A stretch of 64,000 nucleotides of DNA from Mesorhizobium sp. M4B.F.Ca.ET.203.01.1.1 (GCF_004791025.1 NZ_SRUO01000024.1:1-64000); one strand, 5' to 3'. Numbered from the stretch's first letter, positions 9,275-18,638 are shown. Translations and numbers: made by a program. Notes: a model not told the origin generated them from the sequence alone.

Positions 9275-9540
9275 CGAATTGTGCCTCCCACTACCCGTGT
9301 GATCGGTGAGATGCCTCAACTCGACAAGTGCACCAAGATTAGCGCCGAGTAATATTCTTGGTGGTCGAGTATTAGCGGAGGCGAGGAATAGAATGGCCTT
9401 GTAGAAGCGGCTTCCATCGAATTGCGATTTTTTCGCTCGCGCCACATCAACCGACAACTCTGAATTATTTGTGAGTTGTCCAACAACCTATGGTTAGGCA
9501 CAAACAGGAGGATGAGTAGTCACCGAAGGAGTCGCTTCGA
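9275..9540. promoter_or_regulatory. divergent control region with inverted repeat
   Basis: This 266-bp gap separates the SAM-enzyme and AraC genes. GACAACTC (9453-9460) and GAGTTGTC (9473-9480) form a perfect 8-bp inverted repeat around a 12-base AT-rich spacer. Its right arm overlaps a second small palindrome, GTTGT-CCA-ACAAC (9475-9487). It is a likely operator for the AraC or LysR protein. Confidence 0.5.
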
Positions 9541-10431
9541 TTGGCGGATATTTTTTGCCTCGACCCGACCACATTCCGCCGTTCGCGGCACCAAACCCTT
9601 GTTCACCAATATGAGAGCTGGGGGAACATACGCGCAGACGTAATTAAGAGAACGGGTTTAGAGCGGCAAGAAACGAGAATTGCCTACCCCCGGCATATGT
9701 TCTTGATGAACTTGAAGGGTGCCGCCCGGCGCGGAGAAGACTTCGTCGACGGTCGCCGGTTTTCTTTTTCGGCTAGGCGGCCCGGTTCGATTATCTACAT
9801 CCCCGCCGACAGCGAATGGACTGGTTGGGATGAGGGTGACGCAATCGCCTCATACCTGCTCGTGTCCATCGCGCAGGAGTTCGCAGATGAGACCTTCGAA
9901 GGATTTGCATCCTACCGCCGGGCGGGACTGCCCCCGTGGATCGGATTCCGTGACAACACCATAGAAGTGGCGTTGCAGAGAATAGCCGCCGAGCTCAGGT
10001 TTCCTGATCCAATAAGCACGACGATGGTGGAGAGCCAGGTCACGCAATTGTTCGTGCAAATGGTCAGGTTGAACCGAACCGGCCGCAAGCTGGCAAAAGG
10101 CGGTCTCTCGACTTTCGATCTCAAGCGCGTCGTGGGAATGATGGAGCCATCCCCAGACGCCAAACCCACGCTGACCGATCTAGCAAAAGAGCTAGGTATC
10201 AGCCGTTTTCATTTCGGCAGGGCGTTCAAGCAGTCGACTGGAATGACGCCGCATGCCTTCATCGCGCAGCGTCGATTGGTACAGTCCGCGGACATGTTGC
10301 GGTCGACGGATTTGTCGGCGACAAAAATCGCGATGGAATGCGGCTTCGCAAGCTCAAGCCACCTCACGACCGCGTTCAAACGCGCCTTTGGCACGAACCC
10401 CATAGAGTTTCGGCGCAAATCCAGGATCTAG
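9541..10431 (+). CDS. AraC family transcriptional regulator, 296 aa
   Basis: The N-terminal 180 residues resemble the AraC-binding-like (AraC_binding_2) sensor domain. The C-terminal 100 residues carry two helix-turn-helix units (LTDLAKELGISRFHFGRAFK and LSATKIAMECGFASSSHLTT) and end with the usual F-G-x-x-P-x-E-F-R. The start is TTG at 9541, supported by GAAGGAG 9 bases upstream. It sits directly before the MFS gene (68-bp gap) and divergently from the SAM enzyme, so it probably controls this cluster. Confidence 0.85.
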   Translation: MADIFCLDPTTFRRSRHQTLVHQYESWGNIRADVIKRTGLERQETRIAYPRHMFLMNLKGAARRGEDFVDGRRFSFSARRPGSIIYIPADSEWTGWDEGDAIASYLLVSIAQEFADETFEGFASYRRAGLPPWIGFRDNTIEVALQRIAAELRFPDPISTTMVESQVTQLFVQMVRLNRTGRKLAKGGLSTFDLKRVVGMMEPSPDAKPTLTDLAKELGISRFHFGRAFKQSTGMTPHAFIAQRRLVQSADMLRSTDLSATKIAMECGFASSSHLTTAFKRAFGTNPIEFRRKSRI

Positions 10432-10499
10432 CCCGGAGCCCCTTTTATTCAGCAAGGAATTGAAAGGCTCGGCATCCCGTTAAATCCGACATCGCCGGA

Positions 10500-11732
10500 G
10501 TGGGCATGACATGCGGTCAATGGATGGGTGGGCCGCCGATGTCACGCGAAGTTCGGTTTCATTATGCCAAAGGAACGCTCCGTGAGCCCCGCGCTTTCAT
10601 TGGCTTCCTTGCCAGTGCGTTGTCCGCGTCTGTCGGACGAAACGGCTACTACATCGCATGCTCATGGACCCTCGTCGAAGCAGGGTATGGAAGCGCGAGT
10701 GTCGCGACGTTGCTCGCGATCGTCAGCGTTGTCGAATTTGTCGCGAGCCCCCTGGCTGGCGCAATGGCGGATCGGTTTGACAGACGACTGCTGAATATCG
10801 CAGCGGACGTTAGTCGCTTTGCCGTCATGCTCGCCATAGCCTGCGCGCTTCCCTATCTGGACTTGTTTCCAGCGATCTGGTGTTCAGCGATTCCCTTTGC
10901 GCTATGTGACCGAGTTGCACTTACGAGTTCGCAGTCAATGATCCCTCTCGTTGCGGGAGGCGATCTGACAGCTTCATATTCCATTGTCTTCTTCGTCACG
11001 CAGTTCGGATGTCTTGCGGCAGCGCTGCTCGTGGGTGCGTTACCAAACGACCATTCCGCTACCCTGGTGTTCGTCCTCCTTGCCGTATGTTTTCTTGTTT
11101 CGGCGGGAAGCTTGTCCTGCATTCGTGGCGGCTCGGCGTCTGGCGAACGCAAAGTCAACGGGCTTGCTCTCAATATTGACGGGCGCCTGGTTCGTCTCTT
11201 CGCCGTCTACGCGCTCCTATATGGAGGCGCGGTTTTGCTCAGCGTGATGGGATCTAGCTTCGTTTTCGTAGAACAGAAGGGCACTGCCGCGGACTTCGCT
11301 CGCGTCGAGGCAGCCTGGTCGGCGGGTTCTCTGATCGGAGCGGCACTGCTCAGTCGGCTGACAGGAACGATAAGTCCTCATACATTGCACCTCATGGTTT
11401 TAGGTTTAACGGCGCTCGCGCTGATGGCGCTGGTACCTTTGCGCGCGCCCTGGACATTGACCATGTTTGCCGCGCTTGGGTTTCTCTACAATCTGGGCCG
11501 GGTCAGCGTCGAGGTCACACTGCAGTCGCGTGTACCCGATAAGGCCTTGGGCAGAGCCAAAGGTGCCATGCACAGCCTCGCAGTCGGGCTTGGGTTTGTC
11601 ATTTTCAGTATCGCAAGCGTTTTGGGAGACCAGGCCTTTCCGTCGACGATCTTCCTCGGTTTCGCTGTGGTGCTTCTGTTCGGCGTTTCTGCCTTGAGCA
11701 TCAACGTGGCTCGGCAAGAGGGGGATCCATGA
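10500..11732 (+). CDS. MFS transporter, 410 aa
   Basis: About 12 hydrophobic segments are spaced as in the major facilitator superfamily. The loop between spans 2 and 3 reads GAMADRFDRRLLNIAADVSR, matching the G-x-x-x-D-R-x-x-R-R signature. The family resembles the enterobactin-exporter-like MFS proteins, so export of a small molecule is the reasonable guess. The start may be GTG 10500, ATG 10506 or ATG 10539. The TGA stop at 11730-11732 lies just before the next gene's GTG, so the two are almost certainly cotranscribed. Confidence 0.85.
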   Translation: MGMTCGQWMGGPPMSREVRFHYAKGTLREPRAFIGFLASALSASVGRNGYYIACSWTLVEAGYGSASVATLLAIVSVVEFVASPLAGAMADRFDRRLLNIAADVSRFAVMLAIACALPYLDLFPAIWCSAIPFALCDRVALTSSQSMIPLVAGGDLTASYSIVFFVTQFGCLAAALLVGALPNDHSATLVFVLLAVCFLVSAGSLSCIRGGSASGERKVNGLALNIDGRLVRLFAVYALLYGGAVLLSVMGSSFVFVEQKGTAADFARVEAAWSAGSLIGAALLSRLTGTISPHTLHLMVLGLTALALMALVPLRAPWTLTMFAALGFLYNLGRVSVEVTLQSRVPDKALGRAKGAMHSLAVGLGFVIFSIASVLGDQAFPSTIFLGFAVVLLFGVSALSINVARQEGDP

Positions 11733-11733
11733 C

Positions 11734-13134
11734 GTGCATGAGCTAGCAGGAGCCGCAGGAGCGAAACAGGCCGTACTCAGATCGCTGGCGACACTCTACC
11801 CGTGGATGCAACACTACTATTCCCGTCCGATCCGCGACTACGCGGCCAGGCTGTACGAGGCACCAGTTTCGACAGCCATGCCTGAAAGTCGGCAATACGC
11901 TCTGGCCAAGCTGCTCGACGCGATCAAAAACGCCGGGAAGCGAAATGGATTGCCGATCGACGCGGTCGCAGAAATCTGCAGGGAATTTGAAGAGCGTCGC
12001 GTTTTGCAGACGGGTCCTCACCTGCTGCTCCTGATAGACCCGGAGGCTTACTACACTCACATCCTTAGCCTCGTGGGCCTCTCGGCGCATGGCTGCTCTA
12101 CCTACCTGTCCTATGCCGTTTCCACGGTGAGCCTCGTTGAAAGGGCTCGCAAGGGCCCGGGCTGGCTCACAATTGATCAGACGCCGATCAACGTCTTCGG
12201 CCTCACCCGAAGCCGCATGATCGGGTACAGCCTTCTGACTGGGCCTGGAGCCTATCGGTTCGAACTGGTGCCTGCGGAACAAGGCGCTGAGCCAGACGCG
12301 CTTGCGGTGCTTCACAATCTTCTGCCGAAGGGCCAATTCGAACGGCCAGCACATGCCATAAAGGAAGCCAATTGCAGCCTGTGGCCGAAGCTGTTTGGAA
12401 GCCGCTTTACCTTCTTGCAGATCGACGACGAGGATATTGCCGACCTGGTGGCGGACCATCTGTCGGAAAAGAACTCCTGGCTGCGTACGAGGCTGCTGGA
12501 AGACCCAAGGCTCGCGTTGAATATGCTTGCAGAGATCGACAGGCTTGCAGACGGCCCCTGGAGTGGCTGGCTCGCGCGCGGTACCGACTTCTTCTGGTTC
12601 TATCAAAACGGAAGGCGCCTGCCACTGCGGCTGGTCGCTGGCGAACTCGTCAATCCGGCAACAGGGTTGAAGATGGTTCGCTTCGAGGCTTCCGAAATCA
12701 TCGAGCGGTTGGCCGACCGCAGTCTAATTCCGAATCTCCTCCTCATGTTTCTGGTCGTGTCGGTCCTGCCGGGCGTCCGCGCGCTCGGAGGCAGTCATCA
12801 GCCGGTCTACTACCCCCTCATGCGCTATGTGGTCTGCCGCGCACTCGAGGCTGGAGATGTGGATGCCGATCTGCGGGAGGCTCTCGTGGCCGATGATCTA
12901 CCTGGCGCTTGGGGACACCGAGTAATTGAGTGCGATGACGATCTCTTGGACGTTTTTCGAAACGGAGACATGGCCGTGTCCAGCGATATCATGGACCGGC
13001 TCGGAAAAATTCCCTTCGCAAAAGCCTGTGGAAGTATGACCAGTTTTACTTCGGACGCGTCGTGGCAAGAGCTTAGCAGACAGTTGGGCGAGCAGGCGAT
13101 CTCCCCCACTGATGCGGAATGGGCCTTTTCCTGA
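11734..13134 (+). CDS. protein of unknown family, 466 aa, coupled to the MFS gene
   Basis: I do not recognise the family. It is soluble, with no signal peptide. Visible blocks: GPHLLLLIDPEAYYTHILSL and a following Gly/Ser/Thr-rich stretch (HGCSTYLSYAVSTVSL, residues about 90-145), a region with SLWPKLFGSRFTFLQIDDED, and a hydrophobic patch (LIPNLLLMFLVVSVLPGVR) near residue 340 followed by GGSHQPVYYPLMRY. Size and mixed alpha/beta look suggest an enzyme. GTG start at 11734, 1 base after the MFS stop, fits translational coupling. Its product is probably made or used together with the transporter and the SAM enzyme. Confidence 0.75.
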   Translation: MHELAGAAGAKQAVLRSLATLYPWMQHYYSRPIRDYAARLYEAPVSTAMPESRQYALAKLLDAIKNAGKRNGLPIDAVAEICREFEERRVLQTGPHLLLLIDPEAYYTHILSLVGLSAHGCSTYLSYAVSTVSLVERARKGPGWLTIDQTPINVFGLTRSRMIGYSLLTGPGAYRFELVPAEQGAEPDALAVLHNLLPKGQFERPAHAIKEANCSLWPKLFGSRFTFLQIDDEDIADLVADHLSEKNSWLRTRLLEDPRLALNMLAEIDRLADGPWSGWLARGTDFFWFYQNGRRLPLRLVAGELVNPATGLKMVRFEASEIIERLADRSLIPNLLLMFLVVSVLPGVRALGGSHQPVYYPLMRYVVCRALEAGDVDADLREALVADDLPGAWGHRVIECDDDLLDVFRNGDMAVSSDIMDRLGKIPFAKACGSMTSFTSDASWQELSRQLGEQAISPTDAEWAFS

Positions 13135-13220
13135 GCAGAGCAGTAGGCGCAGGACATCACGCTCAGTCGAGCGATCTGTTCTGGAGATATCGATCAGTCC
13201 GCTGCGCTAACGGCTTATCG

Positions 13221-13361
13221 ATGACATGCCCCTGCAAACGGTTCAGTCAGGAGACGCAGCGCAACTACCTGCGCGACCTCGGACGGTCCGCGAATCTCCT
13301 GAGGTTGGAACAAGGACTGTTCCCGCAGACCGCAGCACGGCTTCCCGGCTATGGCAGATGA
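13221..13361 (+). pseudogene. possible tyrosine recombinase N-terminal scrap
   Basis: The stretch CKRFSQETQRNYLRDLGRSA resembles the start of the SAM-like core-binding domain of phage-type integrases. Nothing of the catalytic domain (R-H-R-Y) follows. The match is short and may be chance. Confidence 0.25.
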
Positions 13362-13395
13362 AGTCGGAGCAGTGCGACCGCAGCTTATCGCTTTC

Positions 13396-14763
13396 TCAGA
13401 CAGGACTCACTGCGCCGTCAGTGTGAACAGCGAGATACTGCGCCCGGCGTGCGAACAGGCCCGGCACCACCGCGTGGACCTCGGCAATCAATTCCTGCAC
13501 GTCCGCAGTCAGGAGGTTGCCGTTCTCGACCAGGATCTTTCCATCGACCATTGTCATATCGACGTCGCTACCGCGGACAGCGTGGACGAGGTTGTGGTGC
13601 AGGTTGAAATAGCGCCCGCTCATCAACGGCGTCATGCGCGGCGTGTTCGTGCGAACTGCGATGATGTCCGCTTTCTTGCCAACCTCCAACGAGCCGAGCT
13701 CATGTTCGAGGCCGATGCTGCGCGCTCCCGTGATCGTGCCCATGCGGAGCACATCCCAAGCGTCGAGCGCCCCCGCGTTCAACGTGTTGAGCTTGGCCAG
13801 CAGCGACGCGCACTTCATGTCGTCAAACATGTCGAGATTGTTGTTCTCTTTTTCACCGTCGGTGCCGATGCCGACCGCCACGCCGGCAGCCAGGAGCTTC
13901 TCGACGGGCGCCGTGCCGCTCGCAAGCTTCATGTTGCTGACGGGATTGTGGACGACCCCCACCCCGTGCTCGGCGATGATTTCAATTTCGCTGTCGTCTA
14001 GCCAGACGCAGTGGGCGAGCAGCACCTTCCTCGGTTCGAATAGCCCAAGATGCCGAAGTGCGTCGACAGGCCTCAGCCCGTAGCGGCGTTTCATTTCGCG
14101 CAGTTCGATCTCAGCTTCATTGCTGTGGGTATGGAAGCCGGTATCGAACTTCCTGGCGAGATCGATCACGCCGGCATACTTGTCTTCGGTCGCGTAGAAG
14201 GCGTGCTCCAGGCCGACCCAGACATGGATGCGGTCGTCGCATTTGCGGTGCCATTCCTCCAGCAGCCGCTCATTCGTCTCCAGCGTCTCGAAATAGTTGT
14301 AGTCGGGATGCTCGCCCACGTAAGGCACGAGCACCGAACGGTTGCCGATCGTCGCCGCCGCGCGCGCGCTGCCATCCATGTAGCGCCACATATCGACAAT
14401 CGTCGTGGTGCCCGACAGCACCGCCTCCGCATAGCACAGCCAGGAAGCAACTTCGGCCTCGCGCGGGTTCAGCACCCTGTGCATCGGGTCGATGAACATC
14501 CTTAGCCAGTCCCAGACGGGAAGGCCCTCCGCTGTCCCGCGCAGAATGCCCGAGTGGCAATGCGCGTTGACTAGCCCGGGCATCAGCAGCCGGTTCTTCA
14601 GCCGGCGAAGCTCGGCGCCGGGATTTGCCGTTTCGAGCGACCCCCTGTCGCCAATCGCGGCGATCCTGTTGCCGCGAACAAGCACAGCGCCATCGGCAAT
14701 GACCCGATCTTCGCTGTCCATGGTGATGACGGTGTCGGCAGAGATCAGAATGTCTTTTGTCAT
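13396..14763 (-). CDS. amidohydrolase family protein (SsnA/AtzA/TrzN-like), 455 aa
   Basis: It is a full-length metal-dependent hydrolase of the cytosine deaminase/chlorohydrolase-like group. Metal ligands are visible: H68 and H70 in NAHCHSG, H211 and H213 in FHTHSNEAE, H251 in LLAHCVWL and D302 in GIGTDGEKENNN. These enzymes deaminate or dechlorinate purine, pyrimidine, triazine or adenosine-type substrates in the cytoplasm; the substrate here cannot be told. ATG at 14763. It is divergent from a LysR gene 85 bases away, which is the likely regulator. Confidence 0.9.
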   Translation of the reverse strand: MTKDILISADTVITMDSEDRVIADGAVLVRGNRIAAIGDRGSLETANPGAELRRLKNRLLMPGLVNAHCHSGILRGTAEGLPVWDWLRMFIDPMHRVLNPREAEVASWLCYAEAVLSGTTTIVDMWRYMDGSARAAATIGNRSVLVPYVGEHPDYNYFETLETNERLLEEWHRKCDDRIHVWVGLEHAFYATEDKYAGVIDLARKFDTGFHTHSNEAEIELREMKRRYGLRPVDALRHLGLFEPRKVLLAHCVWLDDSEIEIIAEHGVGVVHNPVSNMKLASGTAPVEKLLAAGVAVGIGTDGEKENNNLDMFDDMKCASLLAKLNTLNAGALDAWDVLRMGTITGARSIGLEHELGSLEVGKKADIIAVRTNTPRMTPLMSGRYFNLHHNLVHAVRGSDVDMTMVDGKILVENGNLLTADVQELIAEVHAVVPGLFARRAQYLAVHTDGAVSPV

Positions 14764-14848
14764 GGCCTGACGCTACACCGGCGACCGTTGATGACAAGCG
14801 CATAGATTCGGGCATAGTGTTCGCAAAAATAGGACGAATGCTTGACGA

Positions 14849-15772
14849 ATGGATGGCCGCATGCCCTTGATCACGCAGGCAGCCCGGGTGTTGGAAATGG
14901 TTGCGCGCTATGGCTCGATCCGGCGCGCCGCGGAACGGGTTAACTCGGCTCCGTCGGCCATCAACCGGCACATCTTGAACCTCGAGGCCGAATTCGGCAC
15001 TCCGCTTTTCGAGCGGCTGCCGCGCGGCATGCGCATGACCGAAGCCGGAAAGGTCGTGGTCGAGCGGATCAGAGTGTGGCAGTTGGAGAACCAACGCGTT
15101 CTGGCCTCTGTTGGAAACTTGAAGGGGCACCCGGGCGGGCACATCAGGGTCGGCTTGATGGAATGCCTGGCGGCGGAGTTCCTGCCGCAAGCCTTCAGCG
15201 GTTTACGGCTTGAACATCCTGGTGCCTCGCTGCACGCGACGGTCGGGGGCACAGCCGAAATCGCGCGTCAGCTGACGGCCGACGAAATCGATCTCGCAAT
15301 CACCTTCAATGCGCCTCGCGACGCCGGCCTCAAGATTGTGCATGAGACGCGCTTTGAAATGGGTGTCGTCATGCGGCCGGATCATCCCCTCGCCGACCAG
15401 GCGGAGGTACACGTCGACGACCTGTTCGATCACCCTCTCATCATAGCCGACAATTCACTCACGATCGGTCCGGTCGTGGACGATATGCTGGAGCGCTCGC
15501 GAAGGCCGCCGATCAGGACGGTGACGACGAACTCGGTGACAATGCTGAAGACCATGGTGGCCCAGGGAATGGGAATCAGCATACTCACCTCAATCGACGT
15601 CTTCAGCGAGGTTCGTGCCGGAAGCCTCGGTTTCAGGCCGCTGGCCGGAGCGCGCATGGTCGAGCTGCTGTCCGTTGCGGCGCGAGACGTCAAAGCACTC
15701 AATCCAGCAACGCGCGACCTCGCGCATATCATCGGCGCGACACTGGAAAGCCTCAGTCTGACCGGACCGTGA
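14849..15772 (+). CDS. LysR family transcriptional regulator, 307 aa
   Basis: N-terminal winged helix-turn-helix (YGSIRRAAERVNSAPSAINR, LEAEFGTPLFERLPRGMRMT), then a type 2 periplasmic-binding fold effector domain. ATG at 14849; a second ATG at 14861 is possible. The divergent position suggests that it controls the amidohydrolase gene. Confidence 0.9.
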   Translation: MDGRMPLITQAARVLEMVARYGSIRRAAERVNSAPSAINRHILNLEAEFGTPLFERLPRGMRMTEAGKVVVERIRVWQLENQRVLASVGNLKGHPGGHIRVGLMECLAAEFLPQAFSGLRLEHPGASLHATVGGTAEIARQLTADEIDLAITFNAPRDAGLKIVHETRFEMGVVMRPDHPLADQAEVHVDDLFDHPLIIADNSLTIGPVVDDMLERSRRPPIRTVTTNSVTMLKTMVAQGMGISILTSIDVFSEVRAGSLGFRPLAGARMVELLSVAARDVKALNPATRDLAHIIGATLESLSLTGP

Positions 15773-15828
15773 GTCCCGATCCGCCAAGGGTCCCTTCCGG
15801 GCGAGTAGACAATACCCGGCTCCGCCTA

Positions 15829-16005
15829 TCACCGCGTCCTTCCGTCTTCTTTCTTGGCGAGTCGGTCCAGCAAGGTCTTAAGCCGATTGGGCAACCACTT
15901 TTCAACGCGAAAGATCGGCAGCCCACGCAGATGCCACCGCACCGCCTCGCTCGCAAATTGGCGGCGCAGCAATTCGGCCAGCTTCTCGCGTCGATCGCCG
16001 GGCAT
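15829..16005 (-). CDS. small conserved-looking protein, 58 aa
   Basis: The sequence runs MPGDRREKLAELLRRQFASE, then a helix and LPIFRVEKWLPNRLKTLLDRL. It is strongly charged and helical, and typical of short hypothetical proteins in rhizobia; no function is known. The start is uncertain: ATG at 16005 lacks a clear ribosome site and the frame is open up to 16050. Confidence 0.5.
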   Translation of the reverse strand: MPGDRREKLAELLRRQFASEAVRWHLRGLPIFRVEKWLPNRLKTLLDRLAKKEDGRTR

Positions 16006-16308
16006 TATTCTTGAACCCGGTCCAATCAAATTTGTTCCTGTATCGATCACCAGGCTTAAGCCGTGTTGCCTCAGAGCCTCGTATGTCGAGTCGGCCCCCA
16101 GGGACCCCAGGCAAGCGATAACGACTGACGGCCCTAATCAATGTCACACCCGAAGTCCCTATTGCGAAACTGCGCAAGGCGCATATTGTTTGGCATAGTC
16201 GGGGTCGTAATCGACAGTCCAAGGACATGGGCGGTGGACGCGGTGCTAAGTTAGGTGGTTTGGTCGAGGATTTGGTCGAACTAATAGAGCCGTCCGGGGT
16301 AAAGGGCC

Positions 16309-17811
16309 ATGAGTAATGCGGCCATGGGGCGAGCCCAGCGTGAGCCAGCCGAGGGCGATATCGTCCGCGAGCAAGCCGTCCTCTTTCGCCTCACCGACCG
16401 ACTTTACCGAGCCAACGGCCTTGGGGAGATATATGATGCAGCGCTGAATGCCATATGCGATGCCCTCGGTTCGTCGCGCGCCTCGATCCTGAGATTTGAC
16501 AGCCACGGAGTCATGAGCTTCGTCGCGTGGCGCTCACTCTCTGAAGAATACCGCGAGGCAGTTAACGGCCACACGCCGTGGACACGCGGTGAACACAATG
16601 CCGAGCCAATCTTTGTTGAGGATATTCGTCTCAGCGGTGAATCTCGGCAACTCATCGACACGGTCCTTGGCGAGGGAATCGAAGCGCTGGCCTTTATCCC
16701 GCTTGCCAGCTCCCACGAGCTCATCGGCAAGTTCATGGTCTACTATCCAGCACCCCATCGCTTTGCCGATCGTGAACGCGAACTTGCGTTGACCATTGCC
16801 CGTCAGCTCGGGTTTGCGATTGAACGGAAGCGGGCGGAAACAACGGCAGCGCGACTGAGCGCGCTCGTCGAATCCTCGGATGATGCAATCATCGCGACCG
16901 ATACGGATGGCATCGTCACGGACTGGAACAGCGGCGCCGAGCGTCTCTACAGCTACGGCCGCAAGGAAATGATCGGACGCCCGCTCATGTTGCTGATACC
17001 GCCCGATCGCCAGAATGAGGAGCGGGAGATTCTGGCGCGCATTCGCAATGGAGAACATGTCGACCATTTCGAGACCGTTCGCCTGCGCAAGGATGGCAGC
17101 AGCATTCCCATCTCTTTGACCGTTTCCCCAATCGCGGACGCGTCTGGCGCAATTGTCGGTGTCTCCAAGATCGCCCGTGACATTTCCGAGCGGCTGCGCG
17201 CGCAAGAGCAGCGGGAGCTGCTGCTTCGCGAGATGGACCACCGCGTGAAGAATCTCTTTGCCATCGCAAGCTCCATCGTCAATTTGAGCGCGTCAGCCGC
17301 TGAAACGCCGGCCGCGCTGGCCTCCACCGTTTCTGACCGGCTCGGCGCCCTCGCGCGGGCGCATGCGCTGACGATGTTCCCCTCGACTGGCCCCTCTGTT
17401 CAGGTCGCGACGAGCCTACATGCATTGATCGCCGCAATCCTCGCGCCATACCGCCATGGAGCTGACGAGCATCCCCGCTTCGCGATCAGTGGCATCGATA
17501 TGCCGGTCCCTTCAGCGATGATCACGCCGCTTTCTCTCTTGCTACACGAATTCGCCACCAACGCTGCCAAACATGGCAGCCTCTCGGCGGCCGCCGGCTC
17601 AATAGAGATCGCTTGCTCCAATAGCGACGGTAAGGTGACTGTCCAGTGGAGGGAGGTAGGAGGACCATCTCCAGTCGAAACCGAAGACGAAGGTTTCGGG
17701 AGCCGCTTGGTACGCGCCGCCGCGAGTGAGCTTGGCGGAGTCGTCCGAGATTGGGACCCCGCCGGAATTGTCCTTGAGATCACGATCGATATTGAAAGAT
17801 TCTCGGCCTGA
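16309..17811 (+). CDS. HWE-family sensor histidine kinase (GAF-PAS-HWE), 500 aa
   Basis: A GAF domain spans residues about 35-180 and a PAS/PAC pair about 185-300 (DAIIATDTDGIVTDWNSGAE; GVSKIARDISER). The phosphoacceptor block LREMDHRVKNLFAI supplies the His. The ATPase has LHEFATNAAKHG as N-box and GFGSRLVRAAASELGG in the G region, with the W-x-E motif in QWREVGG. No membrane span is seen, so it is a cytoplasmic sensor. HWE kinases of rhizobia often feed PhyR/NepR/EcfG, which would fit the stress genes and EcfG-like promoters nearby; that link is inference. Its last 32 bases overlap the convergent gene. Confidence 0.9.
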   Translation: MSNAAMGRAQREPAEGDIVREQAVLFRLTDRLYRANGLGEIYDAALNAICDALGSSRASILRFDSHGVMSFVAWRSLSEEYREAVNGHTPWTRGEHNAEPIFVEDIRLSGESRQLIDTVLGEGIEALAFIPLASSHELIGKFMVYYPAPHRFADRERELALTIARQLGFAIERKRAETTAARLSALVESSDDAIIATDTDGIVTDWNSGAERLYSYGRKEMIGRPLMLLIPPDRQNEEREILARIRNGEHVDHFETVRLRKDGSSIPISLTVSPIADASGAIVGVSKIARDISERLRAQEQRELLLREMDHRVKNLFAIASSIVNLSASAAETPAALASTVSDRLGALARAHALTMFPSTGPSVQVATSLHALIAAILAPYRHGADEHPRFAISGIDMPVPSAMITPLSLLLHEFATNAAKHGSLSAAAGSIEIACSNSDGKVTVQWREVGGPSPVETEDEGFGSRLVRAAASELGGVVRDWDPAGIVLEITIDIERFSA

Positions 17812-18460
17812 TGCCGAGCCGCTTGTCAGCGCAGCAGCCCATCGCCCTCAAAGTCTTCCCGCGCAGTTTGGCCTTCGTGCTTTCGTCTCGGTCATTCCTG
17901 GCTGAACGGGGAGCCTCACGCAGCCTCTTCTGCGCACGCTTGATTGCCGCCTTGGCGGCGGCCCGTCGGCGGTTCTCCGCGGCTGTCGCCGCATCCTCGT
18001 TACGCCAGACTGTGACCAGGTCGCGGTCGAGCACATCCTCGATATGGCGCGGGTCGAACACGTGGAACGTGATCTTCCTGGCGCGGCCGCGAAGCTTGAC
18101 CGTCCTGGTCCCGGCGCTCTGCAAACGTCCGGTTTTTAGCCAGCGGTGGCGCTCGCCGGGCGAGATCGTCAGGATGTCCTCGACTTCGCGCGGGATCACC
18201 GGCAGGTCTTCGATGTCCTGCATGGCTTTGGACACGATCGCCGTTGCCGCATCGACATCTGCCTCAGAGGCCTCCGGCAGTCGCAAGGACAGCACCCGGG
18301 ATTCGATGTGAAGCAAGTTTCTGAGCGCAGACGGCAGACGCGAGCGGATCTCTAGGAAAATGCCCCTCGTCCGCATGGACGATCCCAGTGTCGCCGCCGG
18401 CGACAGCGGCCACTCGGCGATCAATTTTGAGGTCGGGTCGATTTTTGGGCGCGCGGGCAT
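17780..18460 (-). CDS. hypothetical protein with basic C-terminus, 226 aa
   Basis: No named family is recognised, though proteins of this look are common in rhizobia. It begins MPARPKIDPTSKLIAEWPLS, has a central segment with EDLPVIPREVEDILTISPGE and WLKTGRLQSAGTRTVKLRGR (reminiscent of an excisionase-like fold), and ends in a Lys/Arg/Ala-rich tail. ATG at 18460 is preferred to the open-frame start at 18640, since the latter would overlap the neighbour's EcfG promoter. It may bind nucleic acid, judged only from the basic tail. Confidence 0.55.
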   Translation of the reverse strand: MPARPKIDPTSKLIAEWPLSPAATLGSSMRTRGIFLEIRSRLPSALRNLLHIESRVLSLRLPEASEADVDAATAIVSKAMQDIEDLPVIPREVEDILTISPGERHRWLKTGRLQSAGTRTVKLRGRARKITFHVFDPRHIEDVLDRDLVTVWRNEDAATAAENRRRAAAKAAIKRAQKRLREAPRSARNDRDESTKAKLRGKTLRAMGCCADKRLGIRPRIFQYRS

Positions 18461-18575
18461 GCCGGAAAGATAAGGTGTCCCGCCTGCAAACACTACCCGA
18501 CGCCCCGTGCACTTTTTTGCACAGACGCGAAACTCGGAACGCCAATTTCTCAGTGCGGGGGTGGCACCGATTGTT

Positions 18576-18600
18576 GGAACAAACGCTGCGCCCCTCTGTT
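18576..18600 (+). promoter_or_regulatory. EcfG-like promoter of the DUF4142 operon
   Basis: GGAAC (18576-18580) and TGTT (18597-18600) are 16 bases apart, one mismatch from the EcfG consensus. The DUF4142 start is 39 bases downstream. Confidence 0.55.
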
Positions 18601-18638
18601 TGTCTTCCAGGCACAATTCTGTGCGTTGGAGGATATCC

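Noticed and set aside
11743-12606. 287-codon minus-strand frame
   Set aside because: Antisense to the 466-aa gene; the latter has the coupled start and better protein character.
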